NCBI GenBank assembly: GCA_021204175.1
Contig: JAJPZT010000059.1
Span: forward strand, 1 to 64,000
Origin: Clostridiales bacterium
GTDB lineage: Bacteria > Bacillota > Clostridia > Lachnospirales > CAG-274
DNA length: 64,000 nt
Direction of reading: 5' to 3'
The translations under genes were made by a program, and so were the position numbers. How positions within the stretch are numbered: the first letter of the stretch is position 1; every line of letters begins with the position of its first letter. The notes beneath the pieces were generated by a model that saw only the letters and a list, made by a program, of their open reading frames with translations, ran no database searches and was not told the origin of the DNA. Positions 1 through 8,664 of the stretch are shown in pieces.

Positions 1-84
1 GCAAATGATTTTATACTTAAAATAAATGAAAATATATAGTTTTCATATTAACTTATACAAACAAAAATAGTTTAGGAGTATTAA

Positions 85-333
85 ATGAGCAAGAAAGACA
101 AGTTAATCGAAAAACTGCTAAAACTTCCTAAAGATTTTACCTTTGCCGAAATGGAAACTCTTTTATCTTATTATGGATATGCCTTAAAGCAAGGTAAGGG
201 TTCGGCTGTTAAATTTATAAAAGAAGGTTCAAGTGAAGTTATAAATTTCCATAAACCTCACCCTGACGGTGTATTGAAAAAATATATTTTGGAACAGGTT
301 ATATCAAAACTGCAAAAGGAAGGGTTATTATGA
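85..333 (+). CDS. hicA: HicA-like mRNA interferase toxin
   Basis: An 82-residue protein of the HicA/YcfA double-stranded-RNA-binding-fold toxin class, expected to cleave mRNA when its antitoxin is absent. The subfamily with GS-x-V-x-F followed by an FHxPHP strand is recognisable here (GSAVKF, then FHKPHP), with the usual C-terminal helix. A TAGGAG ribosome binding site lies 6-7 bases before the ATG. The stop overlaps the next start as ATGA, so the pair is translationally coupled, in the usual toxin-first order. Toxic activity is inferred from family membership. The length is normal for the family. Confidence 0.8.
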   Translation: MSKKDKLIEKLLKLPKDFTFAEMETLLSYYGYALKQGKGSAVKFIKEGSSEVINFHKPHPDGVLKKYILEQVISKLQKEGLL

Positions 334-647
334 ATAATTTATTGTCTTATAAAAACTATTACGGAACAGTTGAATATTCCGCCGCAGATGACTGTCTTTT
401 CGGAAAGGTTACGGGCGTAAAGTCTCTAATCTCCTACGAGGGAAGTTCTTTGAACGAGTTAAAATCAGACTTCGAAAATGCGGTTGATGAATATTTAGAG
501 GACTGCAAAGAAAGAAATGTAACTCCCGAGATTTCAATAGCCCAGCCCATTGAAGAAGATACTGTTGCTGAATGGGTTGAAACAATAATAAAAATTTTAG
601 CCCCCAAGGGTAAGACTCTTGCGGTAGTTCCCATTGAAAACAAATAA
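330..647 (+). CDS. hicB: HicB-like antitoxin with atypical C-terminus
   Basis: A 105-residue partner of the upstream HicA. Residues 5-60 match the HicB partial RNase H-like fold (YYGTVEYSAADDCLFGKV, then a helix ending DAVDEYLEDC-like). In the standard partner of this HicA subfamily, the stretch after position 65 is a ribbon-helix-helix or helix-turn-helix DNA-binding segment beginning GKFNVRIPPELHR-like. Here it is replaced by PIEEDTVAEWVETIIKIL plus a short tail. Toxin binding should be kept, but operator binding is doubtful. The start overlaps hicA by 4 bases. A bidirectional terminator follows. Confidence 0.75.
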   Translation: MNNLLSYKNYYGTVEYSAADDCLFGKVTGVKSLISYEGSSLNELKSDFENAVDEYLEDCKERNVTPEISIAQPIEEDTVAEWVETIIKILAPKGKTLAVVPIENK

Positions 648-654
648 AACAAAA

Positions 655-692
655 GGCTGTGAAAAGATTTTACTCAATTCACAGCCGTTTTT
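655..692. terminator. Bidirectional terminator between hicB and serA
   Basis: The stem GGCTGTGAA/TTCACAGCC is followed by a T-run on the plus strand and a shorter T-rich run on the minus strand. It lies between convergent genes. Confidence 0.8.
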
Positions 693-716
693 ATTGCTTA
701 TTTTTATTGCATTTGA

Positions 717-1844
717 TTAGCCTATAACTCTTACCTTAACAACGCCCTCCAAAGCCTGAGCCTTTTCGGCTGCTTCTTCGGCTTTGTCGCCTGCGGCGAT
801 AATTGTGTAGGAATATGCTCCCTTGGAAGCCTGAGCGGTTTCGCTGCCCTCGGGGGCTGTCTTTAAAATTTCGTCAGTGTCGGCGTCCTTAGCCAAAACG
901 CAAACCTTTGCCTTATCCGAATTTAAAGACAGGTCGGGATAATTTACGGAGTGGGTAATATTGCCCTTTTCCAAATAATCCATAATTTCATTAGCCGCCA
1001 TAACCGCACAGTTATCCTCGGCTTCGGGGGTGGAAGCTCCCAAATGGGGAAGAGTAATTACGTTGGGCGTGCCAATTATATCGTCATTGGGGAAGTCCGT
1101 AACATAACAGCTTACCTTGCCTGCGGAAAGAGCCGCCTTAATGGCTTCTGTGTCCACAAGCTCACCTCTTGCAAGGTTAATAACCCTTACTCCGTCCTTA
1201 GCCTCAGCAAGAGCCTCTGCGTTAATCATACCCTTAGTGTCACGCATAAAGGGAACATGAATTGTTATGTAGTCTGAATTTTTATAGATTTCGTCAAGGT
1301 CTGTTATTTTAACATTGCCCTCAACTGCCTTAGCTGATTTTTCAGAAAGATAAGGGTCATAGCCCAAAACAGTCATACCCAAAGCCTTAGCTGCGTTGGC
1401 TACCAAAACGCCTATTGCGCCTAAGCCTATAACGCCAAGTGTCTTTCCCATAATTTCAGGACCTGCAAACTGAGCCTTTCCCTTTTCTACCTTAGCTGCT
1501 GCGTCCTCAGAAAGTGTCTGAGTCCAGTTATAGCCGCCTACGATATTTCTTGAAGAAATAAGAAGGGCTGTTAAAACAAGCTCCTTAACTGCGTTTGCGT
1601 TAGCACCGGGTGTATTGAAAACAACAATACCCTTGTCTGCGCACTTGTCAAGAGGAATATTGTTTACCCCTGCGCCGCAGCGGGCAACTGCCAACAAGCT
1701 GTCGGGCAGTGTCATATCGTGCATTTTAAAGCTGCGGAGAAGAATACCGTCGGGGTTTTCAACGCCGTCGCCGTAGCTGTAGTTTTCGGTGAGAACACTT
1801 AAGCCCACCTTTGAAATTTTATTCAGTGTCAAAATATTATACAT
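717..1844 (-). CDS. serA: D-3-phosphoglycerate dehydrogenase
   Basis: A 375-residue 2-hydroxyacid dehydrogenase that oxidises 3-phosphoglycerate to 3-phosphohydroxypyruvate, the first step of serine synthesis. The NAD-binding motif GLGAIG sits near residue 140, the catalytic Arg/Glu/His region around ARGELVD and LPHLGAST, and the substrate loop AVARCGAGVNNIP near residues 52-64. The C-terminal 70 residues form a short ACT-like segment rather than a full regulatory domain. It is the shorter type of SerA, about 375-390 residues. It follows serC by 40 bases on the same strand, so the two form one serine operon. Confidence 0.93.
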   Translation of the reverse strand: MYNILTLNKISKVGLSVLTENYSYGDGVENPDGILLRSFKMHDMTLPDSLLAVARCGAGVNNIPLDKCADKGIVVFNTPGANANAVKELVLTALLISSRNIVGGYNWTQTLSEDAAAKVEKGKAQFAGPEIMGKTLGVIGLGAIGVLVANAAKALGMTVLGYDPYLSEKSAKAVEGNVKITDLDEIYKNSDYITIHVPFMRDTKGMINAEALAEAKDGVRVINLARGELVDTEAIKAALSAGKVSCYVTDFPNDDIIGTPNVITLPHLGASTPEAEDNCAVMAANEIMDYLEKGNITHSVNYPDLSLNSDKAKVCVLAKDADTDEILKTAPEGSETAQASKGAYSYTIIAAGDKAEEAAEKAQALEGVVKVRVIG

Positions 1845-1884
1845 TAATGAAAACTCCCTTTTATCTTTTCAAATCTCTCTCTGA

Positions 1885-2973
1885 TTACTTATTATCCTTT
1901 TCAAATTTTGCCATAAAGCCGGTAAGAGCCTTTACGCCTTCAATAGGCATAGCGTTATAAATAGATGCTCTCATACCGCCTACTGTTCTGTGACCCTTAA
2001 GGTTTACAAGGCCGGCTGCAGTTGCTTCTTTAATGAATTTAGCTTCCAAATCCTTGTCGCCGTTCTGTGAAACGAAAGGAACGTTCATAAGAGAACGGTC
2101 TTTGGGAACAACCGTACCCTTGAACATTGAAGAATTATCCAAATAATCATAAAGAATACCGGCTTTTTCTTCGTTTATTTTCTGCATTTCGGCTACGCCG
2201 CCCATATCCTTAAGCCATTCAAAGACCATTTTTGCAATATAAATTGCATAGCAGGGAGGTGTATTGTAAAGTGAGCCGTTGTCTGCGTGGGTTTTATAGT
2301 CAAGCATTGTAGGAGTAATGTCCATAGCCTTGCCTAAAAGATCCTCTCTTGCGATTACGATTGTTACTCCGGCAGGGCCTACGTTTTTCTGAGCACCGGC
2401 AAAAATAAGACCGTACTTTGAAACGTCAACAACCTCAGACATAATACATGAGGAAAGGTCTGCTACAAGAGGAACACTGCCTGTATCGGGAAGTGTTGTG
2501 TAGCGTGTGCCGTAGATTGTGTTGTTCTGGCAGATATAGAAATAGTCTGCGTCGGGGGTAAAATCAGCCTTGTTAAGAACGGGTATATATGAGAAAACCT
2601 TGTCCTCAGACGAAGCCACAATGTTTACACTGCCGTATTTTGAAGCCTCGGCAGCCGCCTTTTTAGCCCACTGACCTGTTTTAACATAGTCGGCCTTTTT
2701 TGAGCCGTTAAAAAGATTTAAAGCAACCATTGCAAACTGAGTGGAGCCACCGCCCTGAACAAACATAACCTTATAGTTATCGGGTATGTTCATAAGCTCT
2801 CTCAACAGCTTTTCGGCGTCTTTAATAATATCGTCATAAGCCTTTGAACGGTGGCTCATCTCCATAACCGACATTCCCGTATCGCCGTAGCAAAGCATTT
2901 CCTTTTGCGCTTTTTCAAGAACAGGCAGGGGAAGCATTGAAGGACCTGCCGAAAAATTGTATACTCTGTTCAT
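1885..2973 (-). CDS. serC: Phosphoserine aminotransferase
   Basis: A 362-residue class V PLP-dependent aminotransferase that converts 3-phosphohydroxypyruvate and glutamate to phosphoserine. Visible motifs are the N-terminal [10 protein letters not shown], the GGGSTQF phosphate-binding loop and the PLP lysine in [12 protein letters not shown]. Length and ends are normal for SerC. A GGAGGAG site precedes the ATG. It is the first gene of serC-serA. The operon lacks serB, so the phosphatase step must be encoded elsewhere. Confidence 0.95.
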   Translation of the reverse strand: MNRVYNFSAGPSMLPLPVLEKAQKEMLCYGDTGMSVMEMSHRSKAYDDIIKDAEKLLRELMNIPDNYKVMFVQGGGSTQFAMVALNLFNGSKKADYVKTGQWAKKAAAEASKYGSVNIVASSEDKVFSYIPVLNKADFTPDADYFYICQNNTIYGTRYTTLPDTGSVPLVADLSSCIMSEVVDVSKYGLIFAGAQKNVGPAGVTIVIAREDLLGKAMDITPTMLDYKTHADNGSLYNTPPCYAIYIAKMVFEWLKDMGGVAEMQKINEEKAGILYDYLDNSSMFKGTVVPKDRSLMNVPFVSQNGDKDLEAKFIKEATAAGLVNLKGHRTVGGMRASIYNAMPIEGVKALTGFMAKFEKDNK

Positions 2974-3006
2974 TTTTTAGTCTCCTCCAAAAAAAGATTT
3001 TTAATC

Positions 3007-3035
3007 ATTATACTACATCACATTTAATTCGTCAA
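3007..3035 (-). promoter_or_regulatory. Promoter of serC-serA
   Basis: On the minus strand, TTGACG and TATAAT are separated by 17 bases, upstream of the serC ribosome binding site. Confidence 0.7.
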
Positions 3036-3166
3036 ATAAAATTTACAGTTTTCTTACTGTTTCTTGCTTTTATAAAAACATAAGCCTTTTCGGCACAGTT
3101 AAAACCTACCAAAAAGGTTCGTAAATCATAGTGATATATTTATGAAAATTTTATGTAAATTTTCTC

Positions 3167-3195
3167 TTGCAGAAATTATATTCTTGTAGTATACT
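3167..3195 (+). promoter_or_regulatory. Promoter of metNIQ
   Basis: TTGCAG and TATACT are separated by 17 bases, roughly 110 bases before metN. The leader between promoter and gene holds an imperfect nested hairpin (AAAAGG...CCTTTT around CCCCTTGAGGGG, 3216-3246). I see no SAM-I (S-box) or T-box consensus in it. Confidence 0.55.
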
Positions 3196-3306
3196 AAGTT
3201 AAATATTTCCTTAAGAAAAGGCTCCCCTTGAGGGGATCAAACCTTTTGGTGTACAACAGAAAAATTTTTATTTTAAATAGAGTGTAAAGTATGGGAGTTG
3301 ATTTTT

Positions 3307-4332
3307 ATGGCTGCCGAAAAGACGGTTATAATTAAAAATCTATATAAAACCTACGGCGAGGGCTCTTCTAAGGTAGAAGCCCTTAAGGATATAAATATTG
3401 AGATTGAACGGGGAGAAATTTTCGGAATAATCGGGCTTTCCGGCGCAGGGAAAAGCTCTCTTGTAAGATGTATAAATCTTCTTGAGGTTCCTGAGCGGGG
3501 CGAAGTGTTTATTAACGGAAAGGACATAACCAAAATAAGCAAGAAGGAGCTCAGAGCCGAGCGAAAGAACATAGGCATGATTTTTCAGCACTTTAACCTG
3601 CTTATGAATTCAACGGTTTATGACAACATAGCCTTCCCTCTTAAGCTTATTAAGACCCCCAAGGAGCAAATAGACAAAAGGGTCGGCGAGCTTCTTGAAA
3701 TCGTAGGGCTTGCGGATAAAAAGGACGTTTATCCGGCTCAGCTTTCCGGCGGACAAAAGCAAAGAGTGGGCATAGCCAGAGCCATAGCCACACAGCCTGA
3801 CATAATTATGTGCGATGAAGCCACCTCGGCTCTTGACCCCGAAACAACAAAGTCCATTTTGCAGCTTATTAAGGAAATCAACCAAAGCCTTAAAGTAACC
3901 GTTATTATAATCACCCACGAAATGGAGGTTATAAAACAGGTCTGCGACAGAGTGGCAGTTCTTGACAGCGGTTCGGTTGTGGAAACCGGAAGCGTTTCAG
4001 ATGTTTATATTAACCCTAAAACAGAAACCGCCAAGAAATTTTTTAAGTCAGTTGACCTTGAGCTTGACAACAGAGTTTACAACAAAGCCCTTAATGAAGG
4101 CGGAACGGTTATTCAGGCGATTTTCAGAGGGGACAAGTCTACAGACCCCTACATAAGCCAAATGATAAAGCAGTTTGACGTAGAAGCCGCCATTCTTTTG
4201 GGCAATATTCAAAGTATGGAAAATATGCTTGTGGGAACTCTCGTTTTGAGAGTTGACGGAAAAGAAGAAAACGTAAAAGCCGCCGTAAATTATCTTAAGG
4301 ATAACGGCGTAATTGTGGAGGTGGTTAAATGA
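3307..4332 (+). CDS. metN: Methionine ABC transporter ATP-binding protein
   Basis: A 341-residue ATPase that powers methionine uptake on the cytoplasmic face of the MetI permease. It has Walker A (GLSGAGKSS), Q-loop, signature LSGGQKQR, Walker B with DEATSALDP, and H-loop ITHE. The C-terminal 90 residues form the NIL/ACT-like domain that senses methionine in this family. I chose the ATG at 3307 because GGGAG lies about 9 bases upstream; the ORF track's TTG at 3298 touches that site. It overlaps metI by 4 bases (ATGA). Confidence 0.93.
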   Translation: MAAEKTVIIKNLYKTYGEGSSKVEALKDINIEIERGEIFGIIGLSGAGKSSLVRCINLLEVPERGEVFINGKDITKISKKELRAERKNIGMIFQHFNLLMNSTVYDNIAFPLKLIKTPKEQIDKRVGELLEIVGLADKKDVYPAQLSGGQKQRVGIARAIATQPDIIMCDEATSALDPETTKSILQLIKEINQSLKVTVIIITHEMEVIKQVCDRVAVLDSGSVVETGSVSDVYINPKTETAKKFFKSVDLELDNRVYNKALNEGGTVIQAIFRGDKSTDPYISQMIKQFDVEAAILLGNIQSMENMLVGTLVLRVDGKEENVKAAVNYLKDNGVIVEVVK

Positions 4333-5021
4333 GGGAGTTTTTTGAAGAAAGCTTAAAAAGCCCCGAATATTGGGCCGACATTCACAAAATAATAACACCT
4401 GCCGTCGGCAGTACAATTTATATGGTGTTCTTTTCAAGCCTTTTTTCTATAGTAATAGGCTGTATTTTAGGCATAATATTATATGTAACCCAAAAGGACA
4501 ACATTTTGGAGAATGCCCCGGTTAATAACATTATAGGCACAATCGTAAATATAGGCAGGTCTGTTCCTTTCGTTATTCTTATGATTGCGGTGTTCCCTCT
4601 TTCAAAGTTCATTGTGGGCACCAGCATAGGCTCTACCGCTTCCATAGTGCCCCTTACGGTTGCCGCTATACCATTTGTGGCAAGACTTATAGAAACCTCT
4701 CTTAACGAGCTTGACAAGGGTATTATAGAAGCTTCTGTTTCTATGGGTGCAAACGAAGCCCAAATCATAACAAAGGTTATGCTGCCCGAGGCTGCGCCCT
4801 CTATAATTTCCGGCATAACCATTACCATAATAAACATTATAGGCTACTCCGCTATGGCAGGCACCATCGGCGGCGGCGGTTTGGGAGACGTCTGTATAAG
4901 ATACGGCTATCAGAGGTCGAGAACGGACATCCTCATTTACAGCGTAATTATAATGATTGTTATGGTTCAGATAATTCAGTGCATAGGCAACTTCTTTGCA
5001 AGAAGGCTTGACAAGCGCTGA
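4329..5021 (+). CDS. metI: Methionine ABC transporter permease
   Basis: A 230-residue inner-membrane permease with about five hydrophobic helices. The EAA-type cytoplasmic loop (EASVSMGANEAQIITKVMLPEA, about residues 138-159) docks on the ATPase. It forms the D-methionine/methionine channel with MetN and MetQ. Start overlaps metN, and metQ follows 71 bases later. Length and loop position are normal for MetI. Confidence 0.94.
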   Translation: MREFFEESLKSPEYWADIHKIITPAVGSTIYMVFFSSLFSIVIGCILGIILYVTQKDNILENAPVNNIIGTIVNIGRSVPFVILMIAVFPLSKFIVGTSIGSTASIVPLTVAAIPFVARLIETSLNELDKGIIEASVSMGANEAQIITKVMLPEAAPSIISGITITIINIIGYSAMAGTIGGGGLGDVCIRYGYQRSRTDILIYSVIIMIVMVQIIQCIGNFFARRLDKR

Positions 5022-5092
5022 TAAACAAATAATTTTTTATGTCTACCGGCAATTCAATTTGCAAAAATTTTTATATAAAAGGAGTTTTTAAA

Positions 5093-5959
5093 ATGAAAAG
5101 AAAATTAAGCTTTGCTGCATTACTTCTTACAGCAGTATTTGCATTTACAGCCTGCGGCGGAAGCAGCGATACAGCAGTTGACGAAACAGCCGCTGAAGCA
5201 GAAGCCGAGGGTGAAGAAGCCGCTGCAGAGGATGACGGCGAGGTCGTTACCCTTAAGGTTGGCGCAACAGCTGTTCCTCACGCTGAGATTTTAAACGAGG
5301 TTGTCGATGATTTGGCAGAAGAAGGCATTGACCTTCAGGTTGTTGAATTCTCAGACTACACACTTATCAACAAAGCCCTTGTTGAAGGCGAGGTAGACGC
5401 AAACTACTTCCAGCATCAGCCCTATCTTGACGAATTTATCGAAGAAAGCGGCGCAGATCTCGTTTCTGCCGGCGGTATTCACATCGAACCTATGGGAGTT
5501 TATTCAGAAACACTTGAGTCTCTTGACGAACTTAAGGACGGCGACAAAGTGGGTATTCCCAATGACGCTACAAACGAAGGCAGAGCTCTTCTCCTTCTTC
5601 AGAGCGAGGGTCTTATAACTCTTGCAAGTGATTCTCTTACACAGACACCTGCCGACATAGTTGAAAACAATCTTAACCTTGAATTTGTTGAGCTTGCAGC
5701 TGAACAGCTTCCCAGAACATTAAGCGAAACAACAATTTCGGTTATTAACACAAACTATGCTCTTGAAGGCGGTCTTTCACCCAGCGAAGACTCAATCGCT
5801 ATGGAAGCCGGAGATTCTCCTTATGTAAACATCGTAGCAGTAAGATCAGAGGACGCCGACAGCGAAACAATTGCTAAGCTTATGGCAGCTCTTCAGTCTG
5901 ACGAAGTAAGAACCTTCATTAATGAAAGCTATAACGGCGAGGTTGTTCCCGTCTTCTAA
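5093..5959 (+). CDS. metQ: Methionine-binding lipoprotein
   Basis: A 288-residue extracellular NlpA/MetQ-type substrate-binding lipoprotein. The signal peptide ends in a lipobox FTAC (Cys about residue 20), followed by an acidic Ala/Glu-rich linker. The binding domain shows VGATAVPHAEIL, EVDANYFQHQPYLDE and GDKVGIPNDATNEGRAL. The ATG at 5093 has AAAGGAG upstream. The longer ORF start at 5039 would place the signal peptide internally and is rejected. It completes metNIQ. Confidence 0.94.
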   Translation: MKRKLSFAALLLTAVFAFTACGGSSDTAVDETAAEAEAEGEEAAAEDDGEVVTLKVGATAVPHAEILNEVVDDLAEEGIDLQVVEFSDYTLINKALVEGEVDANYFQHQPYLDEFIEESGADLVSAGGIHIEPMGVYSETLESLDELKDGDKVGIPNDATNEGRALLLLQSEGLITLASDSLTQTPADIVENNLNLEFVELAAEQLPRTLSETTISVINTNYALEGGLSPSEDSIAMEAGDSPYVNIVAVRSEDADSETIAKLMAALQSDEVRTFINESYNGEVVPVF

Positions 5960-5981
5960 TTAATCCTAAATAATACTAAAG

Positions 5982-6018
5982 AAAGCTTCTTCCCGAAATT
6001 CTGAGAAGAAGCTTTTTT
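5982..6018 (+). terminator. Terminator of metNIQ
   Basis: An AAGCTTCTT/AAGAAGCTT stem followed by six or more T residues, 22 bases after metQ. Confidence 0.8.
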
Positions 6019-6034
6019 ATTTGTTTAAATATTT

Positions 6035-6571
6035 TCAGTTTAAAATTAAACGGGCGATATTCACCATTTTTTCGCCTGTATTCATACTCTTGGTCTGCAT
6101 ATATCTGTGAGCCTGCTCCTCAGACATATGATATTTATGAATTAAAACGGCTTTAGCCTGCTGAATTATTATTTCTTCATTTTCCGTTCTGAAACGGTTA
6201 TGTATAAGACTGCCGTGATTGTCTAAGTTTATAAGCGTTGAAACAGAGTAAATAAGGTCTGTTCTGTTAAGGGGTATGGAAAGCTTAAAAACCCTGTTGT
6301 CGGGGAGGTCGTCTAAAAAGCCTATTGAGCCTATAGCCACAATATGAAAATATTCGGGAATGTAGTCGATTATATCAAGAAGAACGGTGTCTTTAAACTT
6401 CGGTCCGCAGACAATTATTCCGTCCTCATAGTGATTGAGCTTTGCCAAAAGGTCGGCGCCTGTATGTGTTGTAAAGTTGGGATAAATCCCTCCCGATTTA
6501 AGCATAGCGGCAACCTTGCCCGCTGTCTTGTCACTGCCGAAGGCAATGAAAACATTGTTATTTATAATCAT
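6035..6571 (-). CDS. ANTAR-domain RNA-binding response regulator
   Basis: A 178-residue protein whose C-terminal 55 residues match ANTAR, the helical domain that binds tandem hairpins in leader RNA and blocks termination (IIQQAKAVLIHKYHMSEEQAHRYMQ..., ending AR-IL). The N-terminal 120 residues resemble a degenerate receiver-like domain without the usual acidic pocket and phospho-Asp. AAAGGAG lies before the ATG. It lies downstream of glnA on the same strand. Clostridial glnA genes are known to be accompanied by ANTAR regulators (NitR/GlnR type), so control of glnA is a reasonable inference. Confidence 0.85.
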   Translation of the reverse strand: MIINNNVFIAFGSDKTAGKVAAMLKSGGIYPNFTTHTGADLLAKLNHYEDGIIVCGPKFKDTVLLDIIDYIPEYFHIVAIGSIGFLDDLPDNRVFKLSIPLNRTDLIYSVSTLINLDNHGSLIHNRFRTENEEIIIQQAKAVLIHKYHMSEEQAHRYMQTKSMNTGEKMVNIARLILN

Positions 6572-6825
6572 TTTTCAAACTCCTTTTGGTTATTTGGGGT
6601 TGTTCTAATATACTTATACTGTTTCAAAAACTTATATATTTATCAGGCAACACCTTTATTATACTTATGGGGATTTTCTTTGTCAATAGAAAATTGGCTT
6701 CAAAGGCTGATTATTCGACCTATGAAACAAGACGGTGATTATAGGTTTAAAGTTATAACCGATTCAACATTTTTTTGCTTTTATTAATACAAAATATTTT
6801 AGCTTTATTAATATACATAATAAAG

Positions 6826-6860
6826 TAACCGTCAAGTCTTTGCTGGGGAAATGACGGTTA
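6826..6860. repeat. Inverted repeat in ANTAR-glnA interval
   Basis: TAACCGTCA and TGACGGTTA flank a 17-base loop. It lies in a 417-base stretch (6572-6988) with no convincing gene. The same stretch holds a second inverted repeat (AAACCTT/AAGGTTT, 6934-6952) and a repeated GGTTTAACTAA (about 6888 and 6950). These may be operators or RNA hairpins; the role is unknown. Confidence 0.5.
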
Positions 6861-6988
6861 TCTATTAATAATCATTAAACTTAGCAGGGTTTAACTAAAG
6901 TTATTCCCTTTTATATTTTTATAATATCACACAAACCTTAAACTGTCAAGGTTTAACTAATGTAGAACATCAAAGGCGGTATTTATCA

Positions 6989-7135
6989 GTGGTTAAAGAA
7001 TTTGTTGCTTACTGCCGAAAATTATTAAGGGTACTTAATGAGTTAGAAACAGCCCTTGAAAATGATGAAATTAATTCGGCAAAGAGAATCGTTAAAGAGC
7101 TAAAGGAAGATACTCAAAAAGATATTGAGGTATAA
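6989..7135 (+). CDS. Possible 48-residue small protein
   Basis: A GTG-initiated reading frame missed by the ORF track encodes a charged, probably helical protein (starts VKEFVAYCRKLL, ends TQKDIEV). AAAGGCGG lies 9 bases before the GTG, and a terminator-like hairpin follows the stop directly. I do not recognise the family. It stands opposite to glnA and the ANTAR gene. It could be a degenerate remnant of a longer gene, so confidence is low. Confidence 0.4.
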   Translation: MVKEFVAYCRKLLRVLNELETALENDEINSAKRIVKELKEDTQKDIEV

Positions 7136-7142
7136 AACAAAG

Positions 7143-7175
7143 CCCCCTTACAGAGCAAGGAGGCTTTTTGATTAC
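7143..7175. terminator. Terminator between small ORF and glnA
   Basis: An imperfect stem AGCCCCCTT/AAGGAGGCT followed by TTTTT on the plus strand, with a T-rich tail also on the minus strand. It probably serves both convergent units. Confidence 0.65.
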
Positions 7176-7189
7176 ATTTTTTTATTCTA

Positions 7190-8539
7190 TTAATAAGCGA
7201 AGAGATAGTTGTCAAGCTCCCACTGAGAAATACTCATACGGAAAGCGTCCCATTCAACCTTCTTCATCTTCTTAAAGCAGTTATAAGCGTGGTTTCCGAG
7301 AACGTCCTTAACCAAGGGATCTTTATCCATAGCCTTAATAGCTGCATCCAGGCTTCCGGGAAGGTTATCAACACCGAGAGCGTCTCTTTCTTCCTGTGTT
7401 GAAGCGAAAAGGTTAATATCAACAGAGTCTCTGATCTTCATATTCTTTTCGATACCGTCAAGACCTGCGGCTATACAGCATGCAAGGCAAAGGTAGGGGT
7501 TTGTTGAGGGGTCGGGGCTTCTGAGCTCACAACGTGTACCCATTCCTCTTGAAGCAGGGATACGAATAATATCTGAACGGTTTGAAGCCGACCAAGCGAT
7601 ATAACAGGGAGCCTCATAATCGGGAACAAGTCTCTTATAGGAGTTTACCAAAGGATTGGTAATAGCAGTAATTGCCTTAACGTGTGTCAAAACGCCTTCG
7701 ATATAGCTGTAAGCAACAGATGAAAGCTCAAGACCGTTAGGATCTTCGGGGTCATAGAAAGCGTTTACTGTCTTTCCGTCCTTCTTTGTCATAAGTGACA
7801 TATTTGTGTGCATACCTGAGCCGTTGATACCGAATTTAGGCTTGGGCATAAATGTTGCATGAAGACCGTACTTCTTGGCAATTGTCTTAACGGTTGTTCT
7901 GAATGTAACAACATAGTCTGCTGTTGTAACGGCGTCCTCATATTTAAAGTCGATTTCGTGCTGACCAGGAGCAACCTCGTGGTGAGAAGCCTCGATTACA
8001 TAGCCCATTTTTTCAAGAGCAAGACAGATTTCACGGCGGCAGTCAACAGCTAAGTCAACGGGAGCAAGGTCAAAGTAGCCTGCTGTATCGTTTACGTTTT
8101 CTGTGGGGTAGCCGTCCTCGTCTGTATGGAAAAGGAAAAATTCGCACTCGTTGCCGATGTTTACTGTGTAGCCCATATCGGCTGCTTTCTTAACAACTCT
8201 CTTAAGTATTCCTCTGGGGTCGCCTTCAAATGGTTCTCCTGCAGGAGTATAAACATCACAGATGAAACGTGCAACCTTGCCGTGCTGGGATCTCCGGGGG
8301 TAGATTACGAAAGTGTCAAGGTCGGGCTTCAAATACATATCGGACTCGTCGATTTTAACAAAGCCTTCGATTGAAGAGCCGTCAAACATCATACCGTTGT
8401 CCAAAACACTCTCAAGAGAGGAACGAACGATAGCTACGTTTTTGGGCTGACCTGCTATGTCTGTAAACTGAAGTCTTATAAACTTAACATCTTCTTCATC
8501 ACACATTCTGATAATGTCTTCTTTACTATACTTTGACAT
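7190..8539 (-). CDS. glnA: Glutamine synthetase, type I
   Basis: A 449-residue GSI enzyme making glutamine from glutamate, ammonia and ATP. Family motifs seen are FDGSSIEGF (beta-grasp end), NIGNECEFFLF (metal ligands), GQHEIDFKY, the NGSGMHTNMSL loop and the RIP-x-SR/CELRSPDPSTNPYL region. The length suits the Firmicutes GSI-alpha type; I see no adenylylation Tyr loop of the GSI-beta type. Its leader carries a strong terminator hairpin next to the promoter, and an ANTAR regulator lies downstream, suggesting control by antitermination. Confidence 0.97.
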   Translation of the reverse strand: MSKYSKEDIIRMCDEEDVKFIRLQFTDIAGQPKNVAIVRSSLESVLDNGMMFDGSSIEGFVKIDESDMYLKPDLDTFVIYPRRSQHGKVARFICDVYTPAGEPFEGDPRGILKRVVKKAADMGYTVNIGNECEFFLFHTDEDGYPTENVNDTAGYFDLAPVDLAVDCRREICLALEKMGYVIEASHHEVAPGQHEIDFKYEDAVTTADYVVTFRTTVKTIAKKYGLHATFMPKPKFGINGSGMHTNMSLMTKKDGKTVNAFYDPEDPNGLELSSVAYSYIEGVLTHVKAITAITNPLVNSYKRLVPDYEAPCYIAWSASNRSDIIRIPASRGMGTRCELRSPDPSTNPYLCLACCIAAGLDGIEKNMKIRDSVDINLFASTQEERDALGVDNLPGSLDAAIKAMDKDPLVKDVLGNHAYNCFKKMKKVEWDAFRMSISQWELDNYLFAY

Positions 8540-8580
8540 ATAATTATCTCCTTTCAGATTTATGTAACTGTAATTAAACT

Positions 8581-8626
8581 AAAAAAGGACGTAATACAAA
8601 CGCGTAAGCGAATGTATTACGTCCTT
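8581..8626 (-). terminator. Leader terminator (attenuator) of glnA
   Basis: A 14-bp perfect stem (AAGGACGTAATACA with its complement), a TT/TT internal loop and a small CGC/GCG cap are followed by a U-run on the minus strand. It lies inside the 5' leader, starting only a few bases after the predicted transcription start and ending about 42 bases before the glnA ATG. An intrinsic terminator there implies regulated read-through. Confidence 0.75.
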
Positions 8627-8635
8627 GTTGTTTAT

Positions 8636-8664
8636 ATTATATTCAAAGAGCTGTGTTTTGTCAA
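8636..8664 (-). promoter_or_regulatory. Promoter of glnA
   Basis: Perfect TTGACA and TATAAT elements with a 17-base spacer on the minus strand. Confidence 0.85.

Noticed and set aside
3220-3246. Terminator directly before metN
   Set aside because: The stem is not followed by a T-run, so it is treated as a leader hairpin.
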